DNA of 64,000 bases from assembly GCA_963575645.1 (NCBI GenBank), contig OY754466.1, positions 18,826,001-18,890,000 on the forward strand, read 5' to 3'. Below the pieces are notes generated by a model. That model did no database searches and was not told the origin of the DNA. It worked only from the letters and a program-made list of their open reading frames with translations. This DNA is from Xanthostigma xanthostigma. Lineage: Eukaryota; Arthropoda; Insecta; Raphidioptera; Raphidiidae. Positions 35,201 to 44,768 of this stretch are shown in pieces; position 1 is the first letter of the stretch, and the number at the start of each line of letters is the position of its first letter. Position numbers and translations under genes: made by a program.

Positions 35201-37439
35201 TCTTTTTTTAATTTTTTGCGAAACTAAAATCAACTCGATTGAAAAAATGTCTTTGAGTTTGGATTTTTTCTCCAAAATCTTAGCATAAGCCCACCTGTAA
35301 ATGTTGTATTTCTCGTTGCTGTTCTTCGGTCGCATCTTCTAACTTTTTTAGAGAACTTTCAAATTTCACGCTGTCCGCCAATAGTGTTTCCCGAACGCCA
35401 CGATACTTTTTCCTAACATGACCAGCCTCTAATAATTGCACTTCCACGCGATGCAGTTCATTTTCCATCGATTTCACTTTCTGCAGTAATTATAAACAAA
35501 ACAATTGTCAGTAAAAAATTATTCAATAATACACATAAGGCACACGCTATTGTAACTACTTATAAGCAGTTGAGAGATATTGGAAAAGACCAGAGATATT
35601 TAATATAAATATTAAATATCTCTGGAAAAGACGTGACAAAACTGAAACATTTGAATAGCAAATTACCTTTTTGACTGACTTTTCTTGCGTTAAACGATCT
35701 GCGTTAGCAGTTTTTTCAGAGCGAAGTTTTTGGAATTCATCGGCGAGTTTTTTCATATATGACTCTTTCTAAAAAAAACAGCAATAAACACAGCATAAAA
35801 AAATATTTGTACGTGTAACTGCAACTGTCGACATTTTGGTATGATCTTTTTCTAAAAAAAGTAAAATACATATTTAAATATATTATAGTAACTATACAAT
35901 ATACCCTACGATAATATCAATAAACTTGGTGTGAACCAGCGTTGTTCAGATCTAGAAAACGTACTGATCGATTATAAAAAAAATTATTATCAACTGCAAC
36001 GTGCAAACTTGTAAAATAGATTTTACTACCTTCTTTTTTTTGTGCTTCAGTAAATCGAGCTGTTTTTTCAAATCGATTACTTTAAGATCAATAGTCTCGT
36101 GAGCTTTATCAAAAGTCTTCCTGACGAGCGGTGTGATCGTTTTTTCATCACGCGCAGGCGTTTGCAGCAAACATGGATCCATTCGACTTCTCGCTTGATT
36201 GATCATCACGAGTAATTCGGCAATCTCTTTCTTCAAGCGCAGAATTTGATCCGCGTTTGACTTGCGTTCGCTCTCGCATTCTTCAAATAGTGCTTTCCTT
36301 TGCCCCTCTTATTCAAAACAATTTTAAAATCATACACGACCCTGTTTGAAATATTCTATACGGTGCATTATTTCAAAAGTCAATTAACACATTGAAATAG
36401 AAAACCACTTGCACTAGTAATGATAATGGAAAAGCATTTGTTCACAGATAGGATTAAAACAAATTTAGCTTAAATAGTTGGTTATATTCAGTGTTGCGTC
36501 AAATGGGAATACTCACATAGGAACTTTATAGACTATAATCTTCAATCTGTGTTAACGGCTAATAGCCGATAATTTCTATGAATTCAACCGACAGATGGAT
36601 AGAGGTACCGAATTCTAAAGGCTAGTTTACACAGTGCGAGCTGCTGACCAGACAGTAGACAGCTACTCGGCTTGTCTACTCGTACGCCAGTAGCTCGGCT
36701 CGCCTTTGCTGTCTACACGATACGAGTAGCTGCTGTCCAGTCTTGCGAGTTGCCACGATGTCGAGTGAACGTGTTATAAAAAAAGCGCAGCACAAAACAC
36801 GGGTTCCGCTCAGTAGACTATCCCGCTCGCACTGGCGAGCTACTGCCGAAAGCGTCCAAACGATATGAGCGACGGCCGAGCTGCTGTCATGTACGAGTTG
36901 CTGGCGGGCGAGCATGCGAGTGAAAACAAAAAATGTTGAAGTAACTCGGATGCGAGCTACTGTCTAACTCGCACGTGTAAGTGACGTCCAAACAGTGCAA
37001 GTTACTGCAGTGCAGCTACTTGGCAGGCTGACTCGTACGCTAGCTCGCACTGTGTAAACTAGCCATAAGAGTCTCAATACCTCTACTTCTCGGGCGTCTT
37101 TGGCATCTCCGTGAAGGTCCTTGGCTTTTCATACATTGCGTAAGTCAGTTACGATTACGCTTTTGGGCTTAGTAATTATTGTCGAGCGTCAATCATTTAT
37201 AAATTCATTACTTATTATTATTTAGAAATGGACCAAAAGAATTTCATGTTTTGCGAAAATTCAGATTTTCTCAAAACTTCGTTATCCAATGTCCGTAATG
37301 TACGTCCTATGCCCAACTTACCTGACAACTGAATCTTCTTTTTGAGTTCCGATATTTGCTTGTTGGTTTCTTCCAAAGTTAATACTACTTTATCTTTTGA
37401 ATTTTTGCACGGAAGTACACTTGGTTTAAAGTCAGACAT
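32265..37439 (-). CDS. ODAD3: Outer dynein arm docking complex subunit 3 (ODAD3/CCDC151)
   Basis: Coiled-coil protein that helps fix outer dynein arms to axonemal doublet microtubules in motile cilia and flagella; in an insect this implies sperm tails or chordotonal neurons. Exons (minus): 37322-37439, 36030-36307, 35667-35768, 35295-35480, 33979-34478, 33593-33896, 33261-33393 and 32265-32383. All phases agree and give 579 aa, close to the roughly 595 aa of vertebrate proteins. Landmarks: ISELKKKIQLSG|EGQRKALFEE at the N-terminus; heptad-rich helices throughout; MENELHRVEVQLLEAGHVRK in exon 4; SLMEEAFLKLKEATGALE and QRFQSQKDT in exon 5; an acidic Asp/Glu patch in exon 6; a basic C-terminal tail (VPKRK). 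The stop codon lies inside an AATAAA. A transposon sits in the last intron. The family call is from recalled sequence patterns; another ciliary coiled-coil protein is the main alternative. Confidence 0.85.
32433..33003. mobile_element. TA-type MITE with ~50-bp inverted ends, copy 1 (ODAD3 last intron)
   Basis: The left end is CAGTATGTAAACACGTAAGG and the right end its near inverse. About 50 bp pair, including GCACATRGGGAAATTARCAT. It is nearly identical to 54234-54862. The right edge is slightly eroded, so its TA duplication is unclear; the second copy shows it cleanly. Confidence 0.85.
34535..35110. repeat. Repeat fragments in the ODAD3 intron between exons 4 and 5
   Basis: 34542-34600 carries AAATTATCGAGCAATTGGTC and its fold-back, related to the hairpin at 41958-42255. 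Near 34902 the string CAAGGGCGTAGATATGGCGG with a G-rich and C-rich run looks like one end of a hAT-type element, but I find no partner end. Confidence 0.4.
36619..37065. mobile_element. 447-bp inverted-repeat element flanked by TAA (ODAD3 first intron)
   Basis: The ends are AGGCTAGTTTACACAGTGCG and its inverse (CGCACTGTGTAAACTAGCCA), with TAA at 36616-36618 and 37066-37068. It is GC-richer than its surroundings, with repeated CGAGCTGCTG/GCTACT-like units. The TAA duplication points to the PIF/Harbinger group. No transposase. Confidence 0.8.
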
Positions 37440-37921
37440 TTTTTTTTCTTTTTGTTAATTTAATTGATGTTACAAATTCCTTTTTACTAGTAGTACATTT
37501 TTTTAAACATATTTTTAACAGAAGTTAATTTATCTATTATTAATATATTTGTAGAAGATTACTTATTTTAATGTTTGGTATGCTTTTATTTAAATTTGAT
37601 CAGAAATTGTTTTAGAGCTGGTTAAGGTGTTGGAGAGCCAGGATCGTCAGAATGTCGATAGTTATATGGCATTACCGCAGTCGTTTATTAATCTAAGAAC
37701 GTGAAAGTATCAATTGCCCGGTTAGTTTTGTTACATCAATACATAACACAATAGATATTGATTTAATATTGTCGCCATAACTACACTTGAAAATTTATTA
37801 GGCCCCCAAGAAACATGTGACTAGTGCTTCAAAATAATAAACGGGGAATTATAAAACGGTCGAATAAAAAAACAAATTTGGTGACTGATGATGAGATACT
37901 GTTTTAATAGCTTGAGATATT

Positions 37922-38519
37922 AAAATAATAGTTGGGTTACTAAATTACTAAGTGAGCGACTGAATTACTAAGTGAGCGACTAAATTACTAAGTGAGCGAC
38001 TAGAATGTCTTCGGTAATTTTGAAGCAGATATCTTCTTTCAATTTACTTTTTTTTCACTTTGAGACTACAACTTAAAACTCACATTTTCATGAAGATTGA
38101 AAACCACCGCTTTTTTTGATAAAGGGGTATGCGAATTGTCTCGCAGTGAAATGCAATGGAGCAAAGGTGGAGTTTTTAAAAAAATAATTCCGGGGTGAAC
38201 GATAAACGGGTATGCGAATTGTAATTCCGGGGTGAACGATAAAGGGGAATGCGAATTGTCTCGCAGTGAAACGGGAAGGGGCAAATGTTGAGTTTTTAAA
38301 AAACAATTCCGGGGTGAACGATAACAGGGTATGCGAATTAAATAGTTAATTGTTTGAATAGAACTGCGTTTTCTAAAAAAATGTATATTTAATTGACAGT
38401 CAATTAAATATATATTTTTTAGAAAACGCAGTTCTATTCAGTCGCTCACTTAGTAATTTAATCACTCACTTAGTAATTTAGTCGATCACTTAGTAATTTA
38501 GTCACCCAACTATTATTTT
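37922..38519. mobile_element. 598-bp element with inverted arrays of 20-bp sites and an internal tandem repeat
   Basis: The ends are AAAATAATAGTTGGGTTACT and the inverse of AAAATAATAGTTGGGTGACT. Inside each end are three tandem copies of a 20-mer like AAATTACTAAGTGAGCGACT, inverted between the two sides. The middle (38115-38340) has a degenerate tandem repeat built on TTCCGGGGTGAACGATAA and GGTATGCGAATTG, then an 85-bp palindrome at about 38353-38437. A further outward array of the same 20-mer follows near 38535-38555. No ORF of note. Class unknown. Confidence 0.7.
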
Positions 38520-39365
38520 CTCGTCACGCGCAGTCAGTCGCTCACTTAGTAATACAGTAACCCAAATTGATTATTTTTGTCACCCAAAATTATAATTTAC
38601 AGTCACTCGTTTAAATACTACCCATAATAAACTAAGACCACCAACAGTAAAAGTTATTTAGGCTTAGTACCAATTTATGTTTTCAATGTATTAGTTTTTT
38701 TTTTTTTAATAATAAATTGAACATTCAATTTAAGTTATCGAATTAGAACCCAGGAATTAGGGACCAGATTCATCTACACCACAAAAAAAATCCGCTTTTT
38801 TATATTTTTTTATTTTGTAACCCAAAATACAAGTGTCATAGAAAATAGTGGAAATGAACTCAGCATCTGGAAAAAAAACAATAGAAAATAAATAATCCAT
38901 GATTCGGTAATTATTCTACTTGAAAATGGCACGCTAATAAAAAAATCAGTTTTGTTTTTCTACATTTATGGTATCAGGTTTCAAATGTCAATGCATCATT
39001 TGGAATTAACAAAAACACATCAGCTACGTTGATGGTTTTTGGGTAACATTTTATTGAATGGACACCTACGATTTTGGCAAATTTTTACACCACCATCAGC
39101 ACCACCTTGTTGTCGTTTTTTTAGAGTACTCACCATTTCTCCCTCCTCTTTTCACTGCGCAAAAAAAAAAAAAAAAAAAACGCCATCGCATCGACACCAC
39201 CCCGTTATTGTTTTTTAGAAATCGTAGGTGTCCATTCAGTAAAATTTTACCGTTTTTTGTTTAAATTTTAAATACAGGGTGAGTCAGACCACCCGTATCA
39301 GTCGTTTTTTTCGAAAACGGTTAGTCGTAGAGAGTTGTCTCAAAAATCTGTATTATAAAAGCCCT

Positions 39366-40054
39366 AATGAAGAATCGAATGGTGATATTTTTTCCCTCCG
39401 GAAAGGTCGGCTTCCCTGTTAGTTTGCTCCGGAATGTTCAGAACTCCGGAATATTAAATGGCACGATAGGTCGAAAGTGGTATTGTTGAAAAGATCTTTA
39501 AAAAATAAGCAAGTTTTGTAAGACATTTTTTTTTGTTACTGCCACCCCTGTTAAGTAATATTCGTTTGAAATTATTAAATTAACATGTCAGAAAAACAAA
39601 AAAGTCGGCATTTAAAATCTAGTTACCTAATTAAACAATGTCACAATAAGTTTTCAATAATTGCAATTGTTTTTTTTTTGTCGGAAAATACTTCCAGGTA
39701 CTCATAACATATCTTGAAGAGCTCTGCAGTGTTTAGAAGTAAATTGAAGATAGTTTGAACATTTGTGACATTGTTTAATTAGGTAACTAGATTTTAAATG
39801 CCAACTTTTAAAGTTAAGTTTGTTATTCTTACATGTTAATTTAATAATTTCAAACGAATATTACTTAACAGGGGTGGAAGTAACAAAAAAAAATGTCCTA
39901 CAAAACTTGCTTATTTTTTAAAGATCTTTTCAACAATTCCACTTGCGACCTATCGTGCCATTTAACATTCCGGAGTTCTGAACATTTCGGAGCAAACTAA
40001 CAGGGAAGCCGACCTTTCCGGTGGGAAAAAATATCACCATTCGATTCTTCATTC
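39366..40054. mobile_element. ~690-bp long inverted repeat downstream of RpL35A
   Basis: The arms of about 290 bp (39366-39655 and 39765-40054) are nearly identical in reverse; shared blocks include CTCCGGAATGTTCAGAACTC and ATCTAGTTACCTAATTAAAC-type strings. The left flank (39278, TACAGGGTGAGTCAGACCAC) looks like a transposon end, but no partner was found. It ends 43 bp from the RpL35A stop. Confidence 0.75.
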
Positions 40055-40096
40055 AGTTATATATAAATTGACTTACATTTAATGAAAAAATACAGC

Positions 40097-40602
40097 TTAA
40101 ATCCTTGATGGATAAAGCATCTGAAAAAAACAACAAAATTATTTCAGTAAAACCTTATCTATAATACGATGTTACAGTAAAATATAAAAATTATACTTAC
40201 AATTCGAATACGCCTTCCCATAGCATATGCTGGCAGGTTACGCTTGAATTTAGCTCTAACGGCACCTACGCTTCCATGGGGCCTAGTGACTTTACCCCAA
40301 ATTGCACGGACTTTACTTTTTTTGCTTTTGGGTTTACCAGGCACACATGTCTTGTTCTTTGCTTTATACACGAAGGCACATTTCTTACCAACATACCACC
40401 AGCTATCGGGTTTATTTACACATCCTTCGATCTTCAGTAATGCAGTATTTTCATGTTGATTTCGAAGACCTCTGGTGTAACCTGTAAAAATAGCTTTTGC
40501 GTATAATCGACCATGGCGCTTCTTGGGCCTTTTCTTTAATACTTTCTTGTCACTGACTATTTTTACTTTCTTTTCGACTTTAGGTTTCGCTGTATCTGCC
40601 AT
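40097..40602 (-). CDS. RpL35A: 60S ribosomal protein L35a (eL33)
   Basis: Structural protein of the large ribosomal subunit. Coding exons (minus): 40201-40602 and 40097-40120, giving 141 aa. Landmarks: [28 protein letters not shown]-type strand ([10 protein letters not shown]), [50 protein letters not shown], then MLYPSRI from the tiny last exon (family C-terminus MLYPSRI). The Lys-rich N-terminal extension of about 25 residues is typical of insect copies. A splice acceptor lies 2 nt upstream of the ATG, so a 5' UTR exon lies further right and is not located. ATTAAA at 40078-40083 (minus) may be the poly-A signal. Confidence 0.97.
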
Positions 40603-41124
40603 TTCTGAAATAAAACAAAGTTCATGTCATGAAACATTTTTTTTAAATTATTTTTGTTAATGGGCTGACTCTTGTCTTTGGCCAGTTGCCGTATTGTTTA
40701 GCTTGCTTTTATGGTCATGAAACTTATACTTGAGATAGATTATAGACGCTTAACAGCTGAGGTCATGTGTATACGTAAAATTATTTAATACGTACATATT
40801 CTTATTCAAGACTGCTGTATCAAATTTTATTGTATTTTTTATTAAAACTATGTTTTAAGATTTGAATTATAATACTATTTTACTAATACATATTGAATTG
40901 TAAAAATACAGACCTTGCAGAATATTTGAGACACTTAACCACAAAATCACAACATGTGCAGTCTGAAGATAGCTGAGATAGCTCTACTCCTATTTACACT
41001 AGAACCGATCAAAAAGTTCTTCGAGAGTAGTTGAAATCGTTCACTTGGAGACGAAGCCCATTTCAAAATACTCAATATGGACGCCCTATCCGAAGCGTTA
41101 GCATTGCCAGTAAACAGGGTTTCC

Positions 41125-41366
41125 AGAGGACAGCGTGGTGTAATGGTCAGCGTGCTGGCCTTTGGATCGCACTGTCGTGGGTTCGAATCCCACCTCTGCT
41201 CATGGATATTTTGTGTTTGTCGTTTAGACCCAGCTTTGAAATTTAATTATACTGGCCAGATACTAGAAGTAGTGCCACCCCCCCAAGTTGATATTCTCTT
41301 GTATATGTGCATATGCTCTATATATGTGGATATATACAATTTACCTTTTTAAAAATAAAAAAAAAA
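41125..41366 (+). mobile_element. tRNA-derived SINE with perfect 14-bp target duplication
   Basis: The head (about 41130-41200) has tRNA landmarks: GGTGTAATGGTCAGCG (A-box region) and GGGTTCGAATCCC (B box with a paired T arm). About 150 bp of unrelated body follow, then an A-rich tail at 41349-41366. The 14-mer TAAACAGGGTTTCC lies at both edges (41111-41124 and 41367-41380). The acceptor-stem halves pair poorly and the anticodon arm is malformed, so this is a retroposon rather than a tRNA gene. Confidence 0.9.
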
Positions 41367-41957
41367 TAAACAGGGTTTCCGTGTTTTATTTATAGTGTAC
41401 ATTTCTGAGTATGAAATTTGTCATTGAGGTAATCCTAATCCTTCAAAACAAGTGTATGTTCTCTGCTTCAGAACGTAATTATATGGCAGTGAAAAAATCG
41501 CGAGTGCTGGTCACAGCGTAAAATGTGACAAAATCATTGACGCTACAAGTTGTAGTGATAAGGTTAACTTTGTTGCAAACGGCAAATTAGAAAGAGTAAC
41601 CCATAATTAATAGATAAACCGCACGAAATCAAGTGTATAATCAGCTGACAGATACATTTCAATTTTAAAATTTGATATTAACATTTACACTTGGTGTAAC
41701 TAACATAATTATTAATTAGGTATTGCACAACACGTATCATGCTTCTTGCTCGATTTTTCGATGCCGTGTGTAACAATAAATATTTACAAAAATACGTAGC
41801 GTTTAATACCTTACTATAATATATGAGACGCTTAGCATAGGATAGTTCTGAGTGGCGCATAGTCAAAGTAAAATTCCAAAAAATACCGTAGTTTGTTTAT
41901 TACAAATCATATAGGTGCGTATTCTAATTTGAGAATTAGTGAAAGTATCAAAATGAA

Positions 41958-42255
41958 ATAAAATTATCGACCAATTTTTTCAGATTGTATATTGACAAAA
42001 AATTATATTTCAATAGATGACGTTCGGTCCGGATTTGGACCTTCTTCAGAAATAATTAAAAAATATAAAAATGAATTAGTATCTATATTTTCTAATAGAA
42101 TTAAGATTGATTTTTTTTAGAAAATAAGTAAATACTAATTCATTTTTATATTTTTAAGATTATTTCTGAAGGAAGGTCCAAATCCGAAAACGTCATCTAT
42201 TGAATTATAATTTTTTGTCAATATACAGTCTGAAAAAATTGGTCGATAATTTTAT
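41958..42255. mobile_element. 298-bp hairpin element (ATAAAATTATCGACC family)
   Basis: The arms begin ATAAAATTATCGACCAATTT and close with the inverse, with shared TTTTTTGTCAATATA-like and GACGT blocks. Half-copies occur at about 27665-27795, 34542-34600 and 63890-63955, so it is a dispersed family. No ORF. Confidence 0.8.
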
Positions 42256-42411
42256 TTCTTGTATATTTTCTTTTAATTCGTATTCTGCACCATAATTGAT
42301 CTAAATGCTCGATGATACGTGGAATTTTTATTTGATTTCCTTGGTTCACTTTTTACAAACTCTGTTACATGCCCTGAGGGTTTTCAACTTATGAAAAATA
42401 TTAATTGGTAA

Positions 42412-42683
42412 TTAGAAGATTAAGAAGGAAGAATCCTGGTGGCATAGGATCGGTGAACAAAGCAAATACTGAAGATTTTTATTGCATTTTTTATTGTCTG
42501 ACGTTTCGGCACACTTTATGCCATCTTCGGAGAATCAATGCTGAAAAAATGGACAGCATTGATTCTCCGAAGATGGCATAAAGTGTGCCGAACGTCAGAC
42601 AATAAAAAATGCAATAAAAATCTTCAGTATTTGCTTTGTTCACCGATCCTATGCCACAAGGATTCTTCCTTCTTAATCTTCTA
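42412..42683. mobile_element. 272-bp near-perfect hairpin
   Basis: Arms of about 130 bp (starting TTAGAAGATTAAGAAGGAAG) flank a 12-bp loop at 42542-42553. The inner arm contains ATTGTCTGACGTTTCGGC, differing by one missing base in the other arm. No coding content. Confidence 0.85.
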
Positions 42684-43920
42684 ACATTTGAACAGGATCA
42701 TCATCTCTATAAATTATTAGAGTTTTCTTTCACAATTAATTGGTAATAATAGGTCTAGATAACATTGGCACTTGGTGCCTGATGGTATTACATAAAACAG
42801 TTTGAAAATATATTTCGTTTCGGACAGTGAAAAAAGGTAAAATCAAAGAAGTTTAAAATTTCGGCAGTTTATTTTATTAAATTTGCCACTAAACTGGCAT
42901 TTCTTAAATAATTATTTTTTTTTTTCATACAAGCTTGAATTATTATAATACGCAGTTTTTTTTTCAGACTAAATTACCCGTGTTAAATAATTACGTTACG
43001 AAATGAGTTTCAACGCAAATGTTTGTATTGAAAATAGTGTATTTAGAATATTTACAATTGTGTTGATATTAATTTGAACTTTTAAAATATAATCTAAGAC
43101 TTATACTGGATTTCTCAACAACAAAAAAACGAGTTTAAAAAAAACTAACTATCGACAAAACTTTAAATCGATTATGCTTTATATTAAAATTTTTTGTGCT
43201 CTCAAATAGACACAACGCGTTTTTCATCATTTATTTTTGTTTCATCAGCATCGATTACTCTCACAAAATATATAATTATTATTCAGATTTTGTGACATGA
43301 GAAATTCAGCATTTAATCAATGGCATTTAGTAACAAAAAAAGATGTTGATCCATTTTTTACATGCCTGAAAATCCAATAAAATCATAATCGTGTAACACT
43401 ACACACAAATAAAAAAAATCCTAGAAAGCTAATGCATATGTTTTATTGTGGTAGGTCGTTGACGATTTTTAGCATCAATGAAACGAAATCGTAACATGTA
43501 GCACGTCAACTAGTTGAAAAATCTGTTGATTTCGTTAACTAGTATACATTAACTACAAAGAAAGCTAGGCAGTCATTGGTTTTAAATAACGAAATACTAA
43601 AATGTAAACAAACATTCAGTAAAAACCCGACAAGGCCGTGTCCGTGCCAATCGTTCAATTGCGCGGCCGCTCGCGCACTCAACGCCATACCTGTGAATCT
43701 GTTATTTAATATACTCCGGGTAACAAATATACCCAGTGGCGGGACTCGCACACGTCCCATATAACAATTAAATGGTCAACTAGTAAATTCTAAAAGATTC
43801 GTTGATGAATCAAAACATATCATTTGTTTTCAAGGTAACCTTGATTTGTTTTATGGTAAATTAACCATAGATAGGTATATATTTAATAGATTGCGGATAC
43901 ACAGCGCCTCCTGTACCTTT

Positions 43921-44382
43921 TAGAAGCCATTTTGTACGTGGAAAACGCCGTAAAAAGCGCGCGGAATTAAAAAAGATTAAATATTCTATAATATGATGTT
44001 AATGGAAAAACAATAAAACTCGCAGTAAACAGTGATATTTCGCTCCAAAACCTATTTTTATATTGGAACGTTTCAAAAATTACAAAATTGAGCATAAATA
44101 TAGTGTAAAAGCTTAGAACATTTTACATTGTCAATTTGGCATCAAGGTTGACAAGCATTGATGCCAATCTGACAATGTAAAATGTTCTAAGCTTTTATAA
44201 TATATTTATGCTCAGTTTTGTAATTTTTGAAACGTTCCAATATAAAAATAGGTTTTGGAGCGAAATATCACTGTTTACTGCGAGTTTTATTGTTTTTCCA
44301 TTAACATCATATTATAGAATATTTAATCTTTTTTAATTACGCGCGCTTTTTACGGCGTTTTCCACGTACAAAATGGCTTCTA
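43921..44382. mobile_element. 462-bp near-perfect hairpin
   Basis: The arms of about 225 bp (43921-44145 and 44158-44382) start TAGAAGCCATTTTGTACGTG and pair almost throughout; the loop is about 12 bp. Weaker pairing continues outward into TATCTATTAATATATAT-like sequence. No ORF. Confidence 0.85.
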
Positions 44383-44768
44383 ATTGGAACCATTCCGCAC
44401 AATGCTCAAAGATAGGCATCCGCTATCTATTAATATATATCTATGAAATTAACATAGATGCCACAACTGTCACTTGATCTAAATATTCCTATTTACATAA
44501 AATTATCCAGAAAAAAAAAGAATCAGTTACTTGCATTACAAAAGGAATTAATTTATGGCAAAACATTTAATCATTTAAAACCATTTGCACAAAAAAAAAG
44601 GAAAAAAAAAACAAATTCAATAAATATCGACTAATATTTTACCGTCTTTTAACCGACAGAGACTCACTGCTATTCAAATGTTTTATTTGACTATTTGAAT
44701 ATTTTTAATGTCTAGTTGTATCACAATTCACAGTTCAGTTTAACAGTTCCGCGATTAGAACTAAAATA

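Larger units (their letters stand above)
37440..40096. other. Spacer between RpL35A and ODAD3, mostly repeats
   Basis: It contains the subterminal-repeat element at 37922-38519 and the long hairpin at 39366-40054. 38520-39360 is AT-rich with poly-A/T runs and nothing recognisable. The ODAD3 promoter should lie close to 37440-37900. Confidence 0.5.
40605..44768. other. Intergenic stretch between DNAJC3 and RpL35A, repeat-filled
   Basis: It holds a SINE nested in an older repeat (41125-41366) and three separate hairpin elements (41958-42255, 42412-42683, 43921-44382). The RpL35A 5' UTR exon and promoter should be here but I cannot place them. 43620-43765 is a GC-rich patch (GCGCGGCCGCTCGCGCACTC) of unknown nature. 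The rest is AT-rich without recognisable content. Confidence 0.5.

Noticed and set aside
38066..38306. Minus-strand ORFs with repeated SLRDNSH and RSPRNYFFKNSTF units
   Set aside because: The protein repeats only mirror the DNA tandem repeat inside the 37922-38519 element.
37951..38555. CRISPR-like array of 20-mers
   Set aside because: The units are directly adjacent with no spacers, occur in both orientations, and the genome is eukaryotic.
41132..41203. Functional tRNA gene
   Set aside because: The T arm and B box are good, but the acceptor stem halves mismatch, the anticodon stem does not form, and the unit has an A-rich tail and target duplications. It is a SINE head.
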